Source: Oscillospiraceae bacterium | GTDB taxonomy: Bacteria; Bacillota; Clostridia; Oscillospirales; Oscillospiraceae | Reading direction: 5' to 3' | Assembly (NCBI GenBank): GCA_017436955.1 | Contig: JAFSCD010000017.1 | Coordinates: 1-57,000 of the forward strand | DNA: 57,000 bases | Shown: piece after piece, positions 25,453 through 34,871 of the stretch | How positions within the stretch are numbered: the stretch's first letter is position 1 | How the letters are laid out: each line of letters begins with the position of its first letter | Program-made: the position numbers and the translations under genes | The notes under the pieces: model-generated | Database searches by the model: none | What the model was told of the DNA's origin: nothing | What the model saw: the letters and a program-made list of their open reading frames with translations, nothing else

Positions 25453-26894
25453 AGATCGCCATTGTGGCTTCCGAAGGCGCACCCTATATCAAGTCCGGCG
25501 GTCTGGGCGATGTGATGGAGGCGCTGCCCTCCGCGCTTGCCCGTATTCCCGGCAACGAGGTGGTGCTGATCCTTCCCTATTATAACAAGATCAAGCACGA
25601 TCCCAACCGGAAGGTGGAGCAGCTCAAGTACTTCAATGTCCAGCTTGGCTGGCGTGAGCAGTACTGCGGCGTGATGAAGCTCTGCGACCGCGATGACGGT
25701 GTTCAGGTACTGTTTATCGACAACGATTACTATTTCGGCAACCGCACCGGCGCCATTTACGGCGACGGCGACGATTGCGAGCGGTACGCCTTCTTCTCCA
25801 AGGCCTGTCTGGACACGCTGGACGCGCTGGGATTCTATCCCGATGTGATCCAGTGCAACGACTGGCAGACGGCGCTGGTGCCTATCTACCTCAGCGCCAG
25901 CTACCATCACCGCTTCCCCTACACCAAATGTATGTACACCATCCACAACATCGAGTATCAGGGCTGGGCGCCCGGTAATTTCTTCGATGATGTGCTGGGT
26001 CTGCCGTGGCATTTCCGCAACCGGCTGGATATGAACAACTCTGTCAACCTGATGAAGGGTGCCATTGAGACCTGCCATATGCTGACCACCGTTTCCCAGA
26101 CCTATTCCCGTGAGCTGATGTATCCGTACTACGCCCACGGTCTGGACGGCGTCATTGCCAACGCCGCCTGGAAACTGACCGGCATCACCAACGGTATTGA
26201 CTGCAACACCTTCAACCCCGAGACCGACCCCAATCTGCCTGCCCACTACAACGCCGATACCCTGGGCGAAGGCAAGGCCGTTTGCAAGGTCAGGCTGCAG
26301 GAGGAGGTGGGTCTGCCCGTAGATCCGGACACGCCGCTGATGGTAATGGTTACACGGCTTGCCGGGCATAAGGGTCTGGATCTGCTGTGCTATATCGCCC
26401 GCAGGCTCCTGTGGGAGGAAAAATGCCAGCTTCTGATCCTGGGTACCGGTGAATACCAGTATGAGCATTTCTTCCGGGAGCTGAGCGAGGAATTCCCCGA
26501 CCGTGTGGCTGCGAAGATCACCTTCAATTTAGGTCTGGCGGCACGGATCTACGCCGGCGGCGACATCTACCTGATGCCCTCCAAATCCGAGCCCTGCGGC
26601 TTAAGCCAGATGAACGCCATGCGCTACGGCACCGTTCCGGTGGTACACGCCACCGGCGGTCTGAAGGACACCGTTCCTCCCTGCGACGAGAACGGCGAGG
26701 GTGGTCTGGGCTTTACCTTCCAGAGCTACAACGGCGACGATTTCTACGCCACCGTCAAGCGCTGTCTTTCGCTCTACAACCGGGATCGGGATGCATTCCG
26801 GGCTCTGCAGGAGCGGGATATGCGCCAGGATTTCAGTTGGGACAAGCCTGCCGCCCGCTATATGGAGCTGTTCCATCAAATGCTGGGTAAATAA
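25449..26894 (+). CDS. glgA: Glycogen synthase (ADP-glucose)
   Basis: Elongates alpha-1,4-glucan from ADP-glucose. GT5 family, 481 residues. The N-terminal KSGGLGDV (ADP-glucose binding) and the C-terminal SKSEPCGLSQMNAMRYGTVPVV retaining-GT motif are present. It overlaps glgD by ATGA and ends the glg operon ahead of a strong terminator. No branching enzyme or phosphorylase lies in this cluster. Confidence 0.96.
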   Translation: MKIAIVASEGAPYIKSGGLGDVMEALPSALARIPGNEVVLILPYYNKIKHDPNRKVEQLKYFNVQLGWREQYCGVMKLCDRDDGVQVLFIDNDYYFGNRTGAIYGDGDDCERYAFFSKACLDTLDALGFYPDVIQCNDWQTALVPIYLSASYHHRFPYTKCMYTIHNIEYQGWAPGNFFDDVLGLPWHFRNRLDMNNSVNLMKGAIETCHMLTTVSQTYSRELMYPYYAHGLDGVIANAAWKLTGITNGIDCNTFNPETDPNLPAHYNADTLGEGKAVCKVRLQEEVGLPVDPDTPLMVMVTRLAGHKGLDLLCYIARRLLWEEKCQLLILGTGEYQYEHFFRELSEEFPDRVAAKITFNLGLAARIYAGGDIYLMPSKSEPCGLSQMNAMRYGTVPVVHATGGLKDTVPPCDENGEGGLGFTFQSYNGDDFYATVKRCLSLYNRDRDAFRALQERDMRQDFSWDKPAARYMELFHQMLGK

Positions 26895-26901
26895 AAAATA
26901 C

Positions 26902-26941
26902 GCTCCGACCTGTGACTGCGATTGTAGGTCGGAGCTTTTTT
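26902..26941 (+). terminator. Terminator of the glgCDA operon
   Basis: 10-bp stem GCTCCGACCT / AGGTCGGAGC, 14-nt loop, six T. Confidence 0.88.
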
Positions 26942-26950
26942 GCTTTTTTC

Positions 26951-26979
26951 TTGCTTGTTGGCGGAATTTGTGGTACAGT
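26951..26979 (+). promoter_or_regulatory. Promoter of the GH13 gene
   Basis: TTGCTT, 17-nt spacer, TACAGT, about 30 nt before the ATG. Confidence 0.55.
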
Positions 26980-27009
26980 ATGAGAAAGATTTATTGAGAG
27001 GAGATCGCT

Positions 27010-28851
27010 ATGCGGATTTTGTTTGACAGCAAGCTGCAGCAGTTCAAAGACCCCTTCGGCACACTGCTGCCGGAGCAGAATTGCACGCTGCGCATCCATA
27101 TCCCCTCCCAGCTGCAGGCGGTCAAGACCGAGTGCCGCTTCAGCGGTCCGGACGGCGAGAGCATTATGACCGTGCCGATGGAAAAGCAGGGGCAAATCGG
27201 CGCTTACGACATTTTCCGCGGTGATTTTTGCTTCCGGCAGCCCGGTCTTTACTTCTACTGTTTCTATATCCACAAGCCCATTGGCGGCTTCCGTCTGTTC
27301 AAATTCGGCGACGATACCAATATGGAAGCCGGTGACCTGTGGCAGGTCAGCTGCATCCCTGCGGATTTTTCCGTTCCGGATTGGGCGCAGGGCGCCACGA
27401 TGTACCAGATCTTTCCCGACCGTTTTTGCAGATCTGGTGACACCGATCTTACCGGCAAGCTGGAGCCTTACACCGTCCACGAGGATTGGAACGAGGAGGT
27501 CCACTGGCAGCCGGACCGGCAGGGTCGGGTGCTGAACAACGATTTCTACGGTGGCAACTTCAAGGGCATCACGCAAAAGCTGGACTATATCGCCTCGCTG
27601 GGCGTTACGGTGCTGTACCTGAATCCCATCAGCAAGAGCTTTTCCAACCACCGCTATGATACCGGCGACTACAAGACCCCCGATCCTATGCTGGGCACGC
27701 TGGCGGATTTTACCGAAATGTGCGATGCCGCCCACCAACGGGGCATCCGGGTGATCCTGGACGGCGTATTCTCCCACACCGGCTCCAACAGCCTGTATTT
27801 CGACAAAGACCGCACCTTCGGCGGCAACGGCGCCTACAATTCCCAAAACTCTCCCTACTATAGCTGGTATCAGTTCAAAAGCTGGCCGAATGACTATAAC
27901 AGCTGGTGGGGCTTTGACACCCTGCCTACGGTCAACAAGCTGGATCCCAAATTTATACAGTATATCATTACGGGCGATGACAGCGTGATTTCCCACTGGC
28001 TGAACGCCGGCTGCGATGGCTTCCGGCTGGATGTGGCGGATGAATTGCCCACAGAATTTTTGTCCATTCTAAAGACCCACCTGCGCAAGCTGCGACCTGA
28101 CGCCTTGCTGCTGGGCGAGGTGTGGGAGGACGCTTCCAACAAGCGCGCCTACGGCATCAGCCGCCGCTATTTTGTGGACGGGCAGCTGGACAGCGTAATG
28201 AATTATCCCTTCCGCACCGCAATTTTGCATTTTCTGGAGGGCAAGGATGACGGCAAGGCGCTTGCCAACACCGTCCGCGCCATTCAGGAGAATTATCCGC
28301 CCCAGGTGCTGCTTGCCAATATGAATCTGCTTGGCACCCACGACAGCGCCCGTATCCTGACGGCGCTGGTGGATGATTTTGCCGGCAGCCGGGCAGAGCA
28401 GGCCGCCCGACACTTGACGATGCAGCAGTATCAAACCGCCCGGCAACGGCTGCTGATGGCATCCTTCCTGCAGTATATGCTGCCGGGAATGCCCAGCCTT
28501 TACTACGGCGACGAGGTGGGTATGGAGGGCTGCAAAGATCCCTTCAACCGCCGACCCTATCCCTGGGGGCAGGAGGATCCCATTTTGCTGGAGCATTTTA
28601 CGCGGCTTGGTCAGCTGCGTAAGGAACACGAGGCTCTGCGAAAGGGTGATCTGACCTTCTTTGAAGCCGGTGACGGCAAGCTGGGCTTCAGCCGCAGCTG
28701 CGGCGGCAAACGGCTGCGCATCTACCTGAACCGCAGCGATGAAAGCTGGGATGTGCCCGGCAACAAACTGCTGTTCGGCAGTGGCACGCAGATTTCCGCT
28801 CCCACCTGGTTGACCCTCTCCCCTATGGGCTTCTGCGTAACAGAAGAATAA
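27010..28851 (+). CDS. GH13 alpha-glucan hydrolase (neopullulanase/maltogenic amylase-like)
   Basis: 613 residues. An N-terminal beta-sandwich (about 1-120) precedes the (beta/alpha)8 barrel. The GH13 catalytic set is visible: DGVFSHTG, nucleophile in DGFRLDVADE, acid/base in LLGEVWED and the HD pair in LGTHDSAR. There is no signal peptide, so it acts in the cytoplasm, probably trimming glycogen or maltodextrins beside the glg operon. Exact specificity (alpha-1,4 versus 1,6) cannot be settled. AGGAG before the start. Confidence 0.9.
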   Translation: MRILFDSKLQQFKDPFGTLLPEQNCTLRIHIPSQLQAVKTECRFSGPDGESIMTVPMEKQGQIGAYDIFRGDFCFRQPGLYFYCFYIHKPIGGFRLFKFGDDTNMEAGDLWQVSCIPADFSVPDWAQGATMYQIFPDRFCRSGDTDLTGKLEPYTVHEDWNEEVHWQPDRQGRVLNNDFYGGNFKGITQKLDYIASLGVTVLYLNPISKSFSNHRYDTGDYKTPDPMLGTLADFTEMCDAAHQRGIRVILDGVFSHTGSNSLYFDKDRTFGGNGAYNSQNSPYYSWYQFKSWPNDYNSWWGFDTLPTVNKLDPKFIQYIITGDDSVISHWLNAGCDGFRLDVADELPTEFLSILKTHLRKLRPDALLLGEVWEDASNKRAYGISRRYFVDGQLDSVMNYPFRTAILHFLEGKDDGKALANTVRAIQENYPPQVLLANMNLLGTHDSARILTALVDDFAGSRAEQAARHLTMQQYQTARQRLLMASFLQYMLPGMPSLYYGDEVGMEGCKDPFNRRPYPWGQEDPILLEHFTRLGQLRKEHEALRKGDLTFFEAGDGKLGFSRSCGGKRLRIYLNRSDESWDVPGNKLLFGSGTQISAPTWLTLSPMGFCVTEE

Positions 28852-28852
28852 A

Positions 28853-28881
28853 AAATCCTCCCCAAGCGGGGAGGATTTTTA
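28853..28881. terminator. Bidirectional terminator between the GH13 and NCS2 permease genes
   Basis: 11-bp stem AAATCCTCCCC / GGGGAGGATTT with an AAGC loop, A-tract and T-tract on either side, between convergent genes. Confidence 0.88.
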
Positions 28882-28893
28882 TGTTGCTGTCAG

Positions 28894-30300
28894 TTAGATG
28901 GTGCCGTAGACAAACTTAAAGACGAACAGCAGTGCAATGATCGTAACTGCAATATCCTTCTTGGTGTACTTGCCGGTGAACAGGGTGATCAGTACATAGG
29001 CAATCGCGCCGATGCCGATGCCGTTGGCGATGGAGTAAGTCAGAGGCATCATAACAAAGGTCAGGAATGCGGGAACCGCACTTCTCATATCTTCCATATC
29101 GACCTTTGCAAAGTTCTTCATCATCAGAACGCCGACGAAGATCAGCGCAGGCGCGGTAGCAGCACCGGGAATGATGCTGGCAATGGGAGACAGAAACAGA
29201 CATGCCGCGAAGCACAGAGCGGTAACCAGGCTGGTCAGACCGGTTCTGCCGCCGGCGGCAACGCCGGATGCGGACTCAACGAAGGTGGTGACGGTGGAAG
29301 TGCCGCAGACAGCGCCGGCAACGGTAGCGATGGAATCGCAGGCCATAGACTTGTCAATGTCGATGGGATCACCGTTCTCATCCAGCATATCTGCCTCGGA
29401 AGCAGCGCCGTACAGTGTGCCGATGGTGTCGAACATATCCACCAGGCAGAAGGTAACGATCAGCATGATTGCGGAGAAGATGCCGCCCAGCATCTCGCCG
29501 CCGAAGGCGTTGGTCCAGGATTCAGCCTTGAATACGCCGGTGATACCGATCTCCGCGAAGTCCTTGAAGGGCTGCAGCACGGAGGTGGTCTCAAAGCTGG
29601 GCAGAGTCCAGGTGGCCAGATAGTAAATAACGGAGGTCAAAACGATGCCCAGCAGGACAGCGCCCTTCACCTTCAGCTTCGTCAGGACAGCGATGATCAG
29701 GAAGCCCACCAGCGCGATCACCGCAGGCGCAACATCTGCCCACGCCACGCCCTGCAGCTTGACAAACTGCACCAGGGTGTACGGATTATCCTGAACGATA
29801 CCGACATTCTGGAAGCCGATAAACGCGATAAACAGACCGATACCGGCAGGGATAGCCTTCTTGATACATTCGGGCATAGCCTTGGCGATATAGCTGCGGG
29901 CACCGGTAACAGACAGCAGCAGGAAGATCAGACCGGAAACCAGGATGATGACCAGACCGGTCTGGTAGCCGCTGATGGTGTTGCCTTCTGCGCCCTTGAT
30001 GACCTCGGGCAGCACGAAGGAGGTAAAGAAGAAGGAATTCAGACCCATACCGCAGGACTGCGCGAAGGGCATCCTTGCATAGAAAGCAAACAGCAGAGTG
30101 CCGATAACAGAGGCCACGATGGTCGCAATATAAACTGCATTCCAGATCTTGTCAATACCGGGTACGCCGAAGCTGAAGCCGACGATCTGATTGGGGTTCA
30201 CCACCAGAATATACGCCATCGCAAAGAAGGTGGTCAGACCCGCAATGATCTCGGTTCTTACATTGGAGCCGCGCTGGGAAATTTTGAAGAACTTGTTCAT
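28894..30300 (-). CDS. NCS2-family purine permease (hypoxanthine/guanine type)
   Basis: 468-residue integral membrane protein with 12 or more hydrophobic segments, matching the AzgA/PbuG branch of NCS2 (TTFFAMAYILVVNPNQI at the start, SCGMGLNSFF, ESASGVAAGGRTGLTS). It imports purine bases with a proton or cation. ATG 30300 has GGAGAG 6 nt upstream; ATG 30306 would abut it. The promoter is clear, and the short leader has no purine riboswitch core. Confidence 0.92.
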   Translation of the reverse strand: MNKFFKISQRGSNVRTEIIAGLTTFFAMAYILVVNPNQIVGFSFGVPGIDKIWNAVYIATIVASVIGTLLFAFYARMPFAQSCGMGLNSFFFTSFVLPEVIKGAEGNTISGYQTGLVIILVSGLIFLLLSVTGARSYIAKAMPECIKKAIPAGIGLFIAFIGFQNVGIVQDNPYTLVQFVKLQGVAWADVAPAVIALVGFLIIAVLTKLKVKGAVLLGIVLTSVIYYLATWTLPSFETTSVLQPFKDFAEIGITGVFKAESWTNAFGGEMLGGIFSAIMLIVTFCLVDMFDTIGTLYGAASEADMLDENGDPIDIDKSMACDSIATVAGAVCGTSTVTTFVESASGVAAGGRTGLTSLVTALCFAACLFLSPIASIIPGAATAPALIFVGVLMMKNFAKVDMEDMRSAVPAFLTFVMMPLTYSIANGIGIGAIAYVLITLFTGKYTKKDIAVTIIALLFVFKFVYGTI

Positions 30301-30337
30301 GTACATCTCTCCTATATTTAGTGTTGGGAACGAAAGT

Positions 30338-30365
30338 ATTATACCACATCTTGGAAAAATTACAA
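30338..30365 (-). promoter_or_regulatory. Promoter of the NCS2 permease gene
   Basis: Minus strand TTGTAA, 16-nt spacer, TATAAT. Confidence 0.65.
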
Positions 30366-30385
30366 GAACTTATTGCAATAAATAT

Positions 30386-30407
30386 CCCCGCCGAGTGATC
30401 GGCGGGG
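30386..30407 (-). terminator. Terminator of the oadB-oadG pair
   Basis: 9-bp stem CCCCGCCGA / TCGGCGGGG with a 4-nt loop; ATATTTATTG follows on the minus strand. Confidence 0.7.
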
Positions 30408-30413
30408 TATCGT

Positions 30414-30575
30414 TTACTCTTTGGTGGGCAGCGCGCTGACGATCTTGGTCGTCAGGATGATCACACCGATGATCACGAAGATCACCAGCATACCGATGCC
30501 CATATATTTCAGATTGTCCACAAAAGCCATGGGGTTGAATTCCAGATTCACAGCCGCTTCCGTCAACATAGTCAT
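30414..30575 (-). CDS. oadG: OadG-like gamma subunit of a sodium-pump decarboxylase
   Basis: 53-residue protein with one membrane helix: an acidic N-terminus with NPMAFVDNLKYMGIGML, then the hydrophobic run VIFVIIGVIIL, then a short polar tail. Size, topology and position directly after the beta subunit fit the small gamma/OadG subunit, which tethers and stabilises the complex. GGGAGG ribosome site overlaps the end of oadB. Assignment rests mainly on context. Confidence 0.7.
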   Translation of the reverse strand: MTMLTEAAVNLEFNPMAFVDNLKYMGIGMLVIFVIIGVIILTTKIVSALPTKE

Positions 30576-30579
30576 ATTC

Positions 30580-31698
30580 TTAACCTCCCATCAAGTTGGC
30601 AGCAATATTCAGTATAATGCCGCCGGCGATCACCGATGCGATCTGTCCGGAAACATTGACGCCGATGGAGTGCATCAGCAGGAAGTTCTGGGGGTCTTCC
30701 TTCAGCGCCATCTTATGCACGATACGACCGGACATAGGGAATGCGGAAATGCCGGCTGCGCCGATCATGGGGTTGATCTTCTTCTTCAGGAACAGATTCA
30801 GGAGCTTGGCGAACAGCACGCCGCCGGCGGTGTCCACAATGAACGCCACCAGACCCAGACCCATGATCACAAGAGTATCCACCTGCAGGAACTTTTCCGC
30901 CGTCATATTGAAGGCAACGCTGATGCCCAGGAAAATGGTGATCAGGTTTGCCAGCACATTCTGCGCGGTGTCGGACAGGCTGTTGAGCACGCCGCACTCC
31001 CGGATCAGGTTGCCGAACATCAGGAAGCCGATCAGCGCGGTAGCCTGGGGAATGATGGCAGAGACCACGATGGTGATGATGATGGGGAACAAAATGCGGG
31101 TGCGCTTGCTGACGGACTTCTGCTCATAGGGCATCCGGATCATGCGCTCCTTCTTGGTGGTCAGCAGCTTGATCACCGGCGGTTGGATCACCGGCACCAG
31201 CGCCATATAGGAGTATGCCGCCACGGTGATCGCGCCGACATACTGGGAGCCCAGCTTGTTGGCAACGGCGATGGAGGTAGGACCGTCAGCCGCACCGATG
31301 ATGGCGATAGAGAAAAAGTCCCGGAAATCGGGGAAGAACATACTTGCCATACACAGTGTAAAGAAAATGCCGAACTGGGCAGCCGCGCCGAACAGCATCA
31401 GCTTGGGATTCGTCAGCAGCGGACCAAAGTCGATCATCGCGCCAATGCCGATGAACAGCAGCAGCGGAAACAGCTCGTTGGCAATACCGGCGTTGTACAG
31501 CGTCTGGATAGGTCCTACCAGCGCATCGGAGAAAGGAATGTTCACCAAGATCGCGCCGAAGCCCATAGGCAGCAGCAGCGAAGGCTCCATTTCCTTGACG
31601 ATGGCCAGGTAGACCAGCAGGCAGCCAATGGCGATCATAACGCCCTGTTGCCAGCTGAAATCCAGCAGGTTCTTGTAGAGAATTTCAAAGTTTTCCAT
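30580..31698 (-). CDS. oadB: Sodium-translocating decarboxylase beta subunit
   Basis: 372-residue membrane protein of the OadB/GcdB/MmdB family, which couples decarboxylation of carboxybiotin to Na+ export. Family blocks visible include IGAMIDFGPLLTNP, GAADGPTSIAVANKLG and GNLIRECGVLNSLSDTAQN. The carboxyltransferase and biotin-carrier subunits are not in this window, so the substrate (oxaloacetate, methylmalonyl-CoA or glutaconyl-CoA) is unknown. Own promoter and AGGAGG site. Confidence 0.93.
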   Translation of the reverse strand: MENFEILYKNLLDFSWQQGVMIAIGCLLVYLAIVKEMEPSLLLPMGFGAILVNIPFSDALVGPIQTLYNAGIANELFPLLLFIGIGAMIDFGPLLTNPKLMLFGAAAQFGIFFTLCMASMFFPDFRDFFSIAIIGAADGPTSIAVANKLGSQYVGAITVAAYSYMALVPVIQPPVIKLLTTKKERMIRMPYEQKSVSKRTRILFPIIITIVVSAIIPQATALIGFLMFGNLIRECGVLNSLSDTAQNVLANLITIFLGISVAFNMTAEKFLQVDTLVIMGLGLVAFIVDTAGGVLFAKLLNLFLKKKINPMIGAAGISAFPMSGRIVHKMALKEDPQNFLLMHSIGVNVSGQIASVIAGGIILNIAANLMGG

Positions 31699-31742
31699 TA
31701 TGTATCCTCCTAAAGGGATTCGCGCAAACTTATCTACTGCAA

Positions 31743-31770
31743 ATTATACCATTTGTTTGGAAAAATGCAA
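31743..31770 (-). promoter_or_regulatory. Promoter of oadB-oadG
   Basis: Minus strand TTGCAT, 16-nt spacer, TATAAT. Confidence 0.7.
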
Positions 31771-31808
31771 CATTCAGATACTTAATTTATTCTTATTTTT
31801 GCAACAAA

Positions 31809-31831
31809 AGCCGCCGGCAGAGCCGGCGGCT
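31809..31831 (-). terminator. Terminator of the uracil permease gene
   Basis: 10-bp stem AGCCGCCGGC / GCCGGCGGCT with a 3-nt loop, then TTTTGTTGC on the minus strand. Confidence 0.8.
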
Positions 31832-31845
31832 GATGATGATTCGTC

Positions 31846-33167
31846 TTACTCTTCCTTTGCCTTGGACAGCAGCAGGTTCACGATGATGCCCAGGATCAAA
31901 GCGCAGGCGATAGCGGTCAGGGTCACGGGGCCGATCGCCAGTGCCATACCGCCGATGCCGGGGATCAGAATGGAGGCGACCACGAACAGATTCTTGTGCT
32001 GATTCAGATCCACCTTCTGGATCATCTTCAGACCGGAAACGGCGATGAAGCCGTACAGCGTGATGCAGACGCCGCCCATCACGCAGCCGGGAATGGAATC
32101 CAGGAACGCCACGAAGGGACCGAAGAAGGAGATAACGATGCACATAACTGCAGCGGTGGTGATGGTGATGATAGAAGCATTCCGGGTAATGGCAACACAG
32201 CCGACGGACTCGCCGTAGGTGGTGTTGGGGCAGCCACCGAAGAATGCGCCTACCATAGAGCCAACGCCGTCACCCAGCAGGGTACGATGCAGACCGGGCT
32301 CGGTCAGCAGATCCGCATCAATGATGGTGGACAGATTCTTATGGTCAGCGATATGCTCCGCAAAGACCACGAATGCAACGGGAACATAGGCAACCGCCAC
32401 GGTTGCGATATATGCGCCGTCGATCTCCTTCACGCCCTTGAGCGCTTCCATGAAGGTAAAATCGGGAATTGCGAAGATCTCCACATTCTGGAACAGCGCA
32501 AAATCAATAACGGGAATGCCGCAAACCGTAAAGATGACGGCCACAGCATAGCCGGCCAGGATGCCGATGATGAAGGGGATCAGCTTTGTCATCTTCTTGC
32601 CATAGGTCGCAACCAGGACAACCACAAGCAGGGTCACCATGGCGCAGACCAGAGATGCCCAGATGGGGCGGTCATAACGAAGGAGCCGTTGGAATCCTGC
32701 GGACCGTAGGAGAACACGTCCTTGACAGCAGCGCCGGCAAGGGAAAGACCGATCAGCGCAACAGTGGGTCCGATAACCACGGGAGGCATCAGCTTGTTGA
32801 TCCAGTTAACACCGGCCAGCTTGACCACAGCAGCGATAACAACATACACCAGACCTGCCAACACAGCGCCCAGGATGATACCGGCAAAGCCTGCGGCAGC
32901 AGAAGCGGCGCCTGCAAAGGCGGCGACCATAGAGCCAATAAACGCGAAGGAGGAGCCCAGGAATACAGGGCTGCGGAACTTGGTGAAGAGCTGATATACC
33001 AAAGTGCCCACGCCGGCACCGAACAGTGCAGCAGCGGAGGACATACCGTTACCCACGATCGCGGGAACGGCGATGGTAGCTGCCAGAATGGCAAGCACCT
33101 GCTGGAATGCGAAGATCAGGAGCTGTGCGAACTTAGGTTTGTCTTTAATGCCGTAAACAAGATTCAT
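31846..33167 (-). pseudogene. uraA: Uracil/xanthine permease (NCS2, UraA-type) broken by one frameshift
   Basis: The N-terminal frame (33167 down to about 32676; MNLVYGIKDKPKFAQLL, FLGSSFAFIGSM) and the C-terminal frame (about 32676 down to 31846; YGKKMTKLIPFIIG, NTTYGESVGCVAITRNASI) together give a normal-length UraA of about 440 residues. They are in different frames. The switch falls at 32671-32678, where restoring one base next to GTTATGAC yields continuous YDRPIWASLV. No other damage is visible, so it could be a real recent mutation or a sequencing/assembly error. Promoter, ribosome site and terminator are intact. Confidence 0.85.
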
Positions 33168-33200
33168 TTTTATACCTCCTATGGATTTTTTCCGCTGTTT

Positions 33201-33229
33201 ATTCTAGCACCGGCTTGTCGAAAACGCAA
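33201..33229 (-). promoter_or_regulatory. Promoter of the uracil permease gene
   Basis: Minus strand TTGCGT, 17-nt spacer, TAGAAT. No PyrR-type attenuator was recognised in the short leader. Confidence 0.55.
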
Positions 33230-33315
33230 GTATTTTCCGGCAGAAAAATCTATATTTTGTGTCTTGTCTTTTCTTTCAGCCGCAGATGGTGTAGTTTCGC
33301 TCCCCTATTGCGCAA

Positions 33316-33345
33316 AAAAGCCGCTGACTCTCGTCAGCGGCTTTT
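33316..33345 (-). terminator. Terminator of the AGCS symporter gene
   Basis: 13-bp stem AAAAGCCGCTGAC / GTCAGCGGCTTTT with a 4-nt loop and T-run on the minus strand. Confidence 0.88.
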
Positions 33346-33349
33346 GAAC

Positions 33350-34768
33350 TTATCCAAGTCTTTCCGGGTTCTTTGCAAAGTGATCCTTTGTCAGCTTTGC
33401 CACCACGCCGGACAGCGCGAACAGCGCGATAAAGTTGGGGATCGCCATCAAGCCGTTAAAGGTGTCCGCCAGATTCCAAACCACCTTCAAAGAGGTAGTG
33501 GTACCCACGATGACCATGGCGGAGAAGATAAGCTGGTACACCTTGGACGCCTTCACGCCAAACAGATATTCCACGCAGCGGGTGCCGTACAGCGCCCAGC
33601 CCAAAATGGTGGAAAACGCAAACAGGAACAGCGCCACTGCCACAAACAGAGCGGCAACCTTCTGTCCGAAAATGGTGGCAAGCGCAGCGGTGATCAGCTC
33701 GGAGCTGATCTCCTTGCCAAACTCGATGGGAATGCCGCTGATGATAATTGCCAGACCCGTCAGCGTGCAGATCACCAGCGTATCCGCAAACACCTCAAAG
33801 ATGCCGTAAAGACCCTGCTTGACCGGGCTGTCGGTATCCGCAGCCGCGTGGGCGATACCGGCGGAGCCAAGACCTGCTTCGTTGGAGAAGGCGCTGCGCT
33901 TTAAGCCCCAGGTCAGGGCTTCCTTGATAGCGATGCCGCAGGCAGCGCCGCAGACAGCCTGCGGTGTGAACGCGCCCACAAAGATCAGCCGGAACGCATT
34001 GCCGATATTGCCGATGTTCACGCCGATAACCACCAGCGTGCCAACGATGTAGAAAAGGCTCATAAAGGGTACCAGCAGCTCCGCGGTCTTGCCGATGCGC
34101 TTGATGCCGCCCAGCAGGGTAACGCCGCAGAATACCGCGATCACGACACCCACGATGATGCTGATGAGCTTCTCGCTATCGGCAGCCGCCGGGGCAAATG
34201 CGGTAATGGCGTTGTTTACGGAGGTGGAAATGCTGTTGGCCTGGGACAGGTTGCCGATACCGAAGGAAGCCAGCGCAGCCAGGGCAGCAAACGCCACCGC
34301 CAGCCATTTCCAATTTTTGCCCAGACCGTTGGTGATGTAATACATCGGACCGCCGACCCAATCGCCCTTCTCATTCTTCTGCCGGAACTTGATGGAAAGG
34401 ACGACCTCGCAGTATTTAATGATCATACCCAGCAGCGCAGCGATCCACAGCCAGAAGATCGCGCCGTAGCCGCCCATGGCGATCGCCTGACTGGTGCCGA
34501 TAATATTACCGGTGCCAACGGTGGCAGCCAGCGCCGTGGTGACCGCCTGGAAGGGAGTAACGGCGCCCTTGTCCGCGGAGCGCTTCTGAAACACTTTGCC
34601 GATGGTATGCTTCAGCGCGTAGCCCAGCTTGGCAAACTGAAGTCCTCTGTTGCGGACAGTGAAGAAAATACCGCCCAGCAGTACGCAGGGAAGCAGGATA
34701 TACATCCACGCCACCGTATTCAGCGGTCCGGTAAAGAAATTGATGATCGCATCCAAAATTGCTTTCAT
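33350..34768 (-). CDS. Sodium:alanine symporter family protein (AGCS)
   Basis: 472-residue multi-helix transporter. Family signatures include the TALAATVGTGNIIGTSQAI region, GGPMYYI and SNEAGLGSAGIAHAAAD. It imports alanine or glycine with Na+. ATG 34768 is preceded by AGGAGGGG; the upstream extension in the open frame lies in the promoter region and is not coding. Single-gene unit. Confidence 0.94.
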   Translation of the reverse strand: MKAILDAIINFFTGPLNTVAWMYILLPCVLLGGIFFTVRNRGLQFAKLGYALKHTIGKVFQKRSADKGAVTPFQAVTTALAATVGTGNIIGTSQAIAMGGYGAIFWLWIAALLGMIIKYCEVVLSIKFRQKNEKGDWVGGPMYYITNGLGKNWKWLAVAFAALAALASFGIGNLSQANSISTSVNNAITAFAPAAADSEKLISIIVGVVIAVFCGVTLLGGIKRIGKTAELLVPFMSLFYIVGTLVVIGVNIGNIGNAFRLIFVGAFTPQAVCGAACGIAIKEALTWGLKRSAFSNEAGLGSAGIAHAAADTDSPVKQGLYGIFEVFADTLVICTLTGLAIIISGIPIEFGKEISSELITAALATIFGQKVAALFVAVALFLFAFSTILGWALYGTRCVEYLFGVKASKVYQLIFSAMVIVGTTTSLKVVWNLADTFNGLMAIPNFIALFALSGVVAKLTKDHFAKNPERLG

Positions 34769-34799
34769 AATACCCCTCCTGTTTTTATTGCTGTATACA

Positions 34800-34828
34800 A
34801 TTATACAGTGTAGCGTGCAAAAATGCAA
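34800..34828 (-). promoter_or_regulatory. Promoter of the AGCS symporter gene
   Basis: Minus strand TTGCAT, 17-nt spacer, TATAAT. Confidence 0.7.
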
Positions 34829-34831
34829 TAA

Positions 34832-34861
34832 AAATTCCCACCGAGTAATCGGTGGGAATTT
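34832..34861 (-). terminator. Terminator of the first DUF4234 gene
   Basis: 13-bp stem AAATTCCCACCGA / TCGGTGGGAATTT with a GTAA loop and T-rich minus-strand tail. Confidence 0.85.
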
Positions 34862-34871
34862 ATTATGGAAA

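Noticed and set aside
30301-30337. Purine riboswitch before the NCS2 permease
   Set aside because: The transcript leader is too short and lacks the purine aptamer core.
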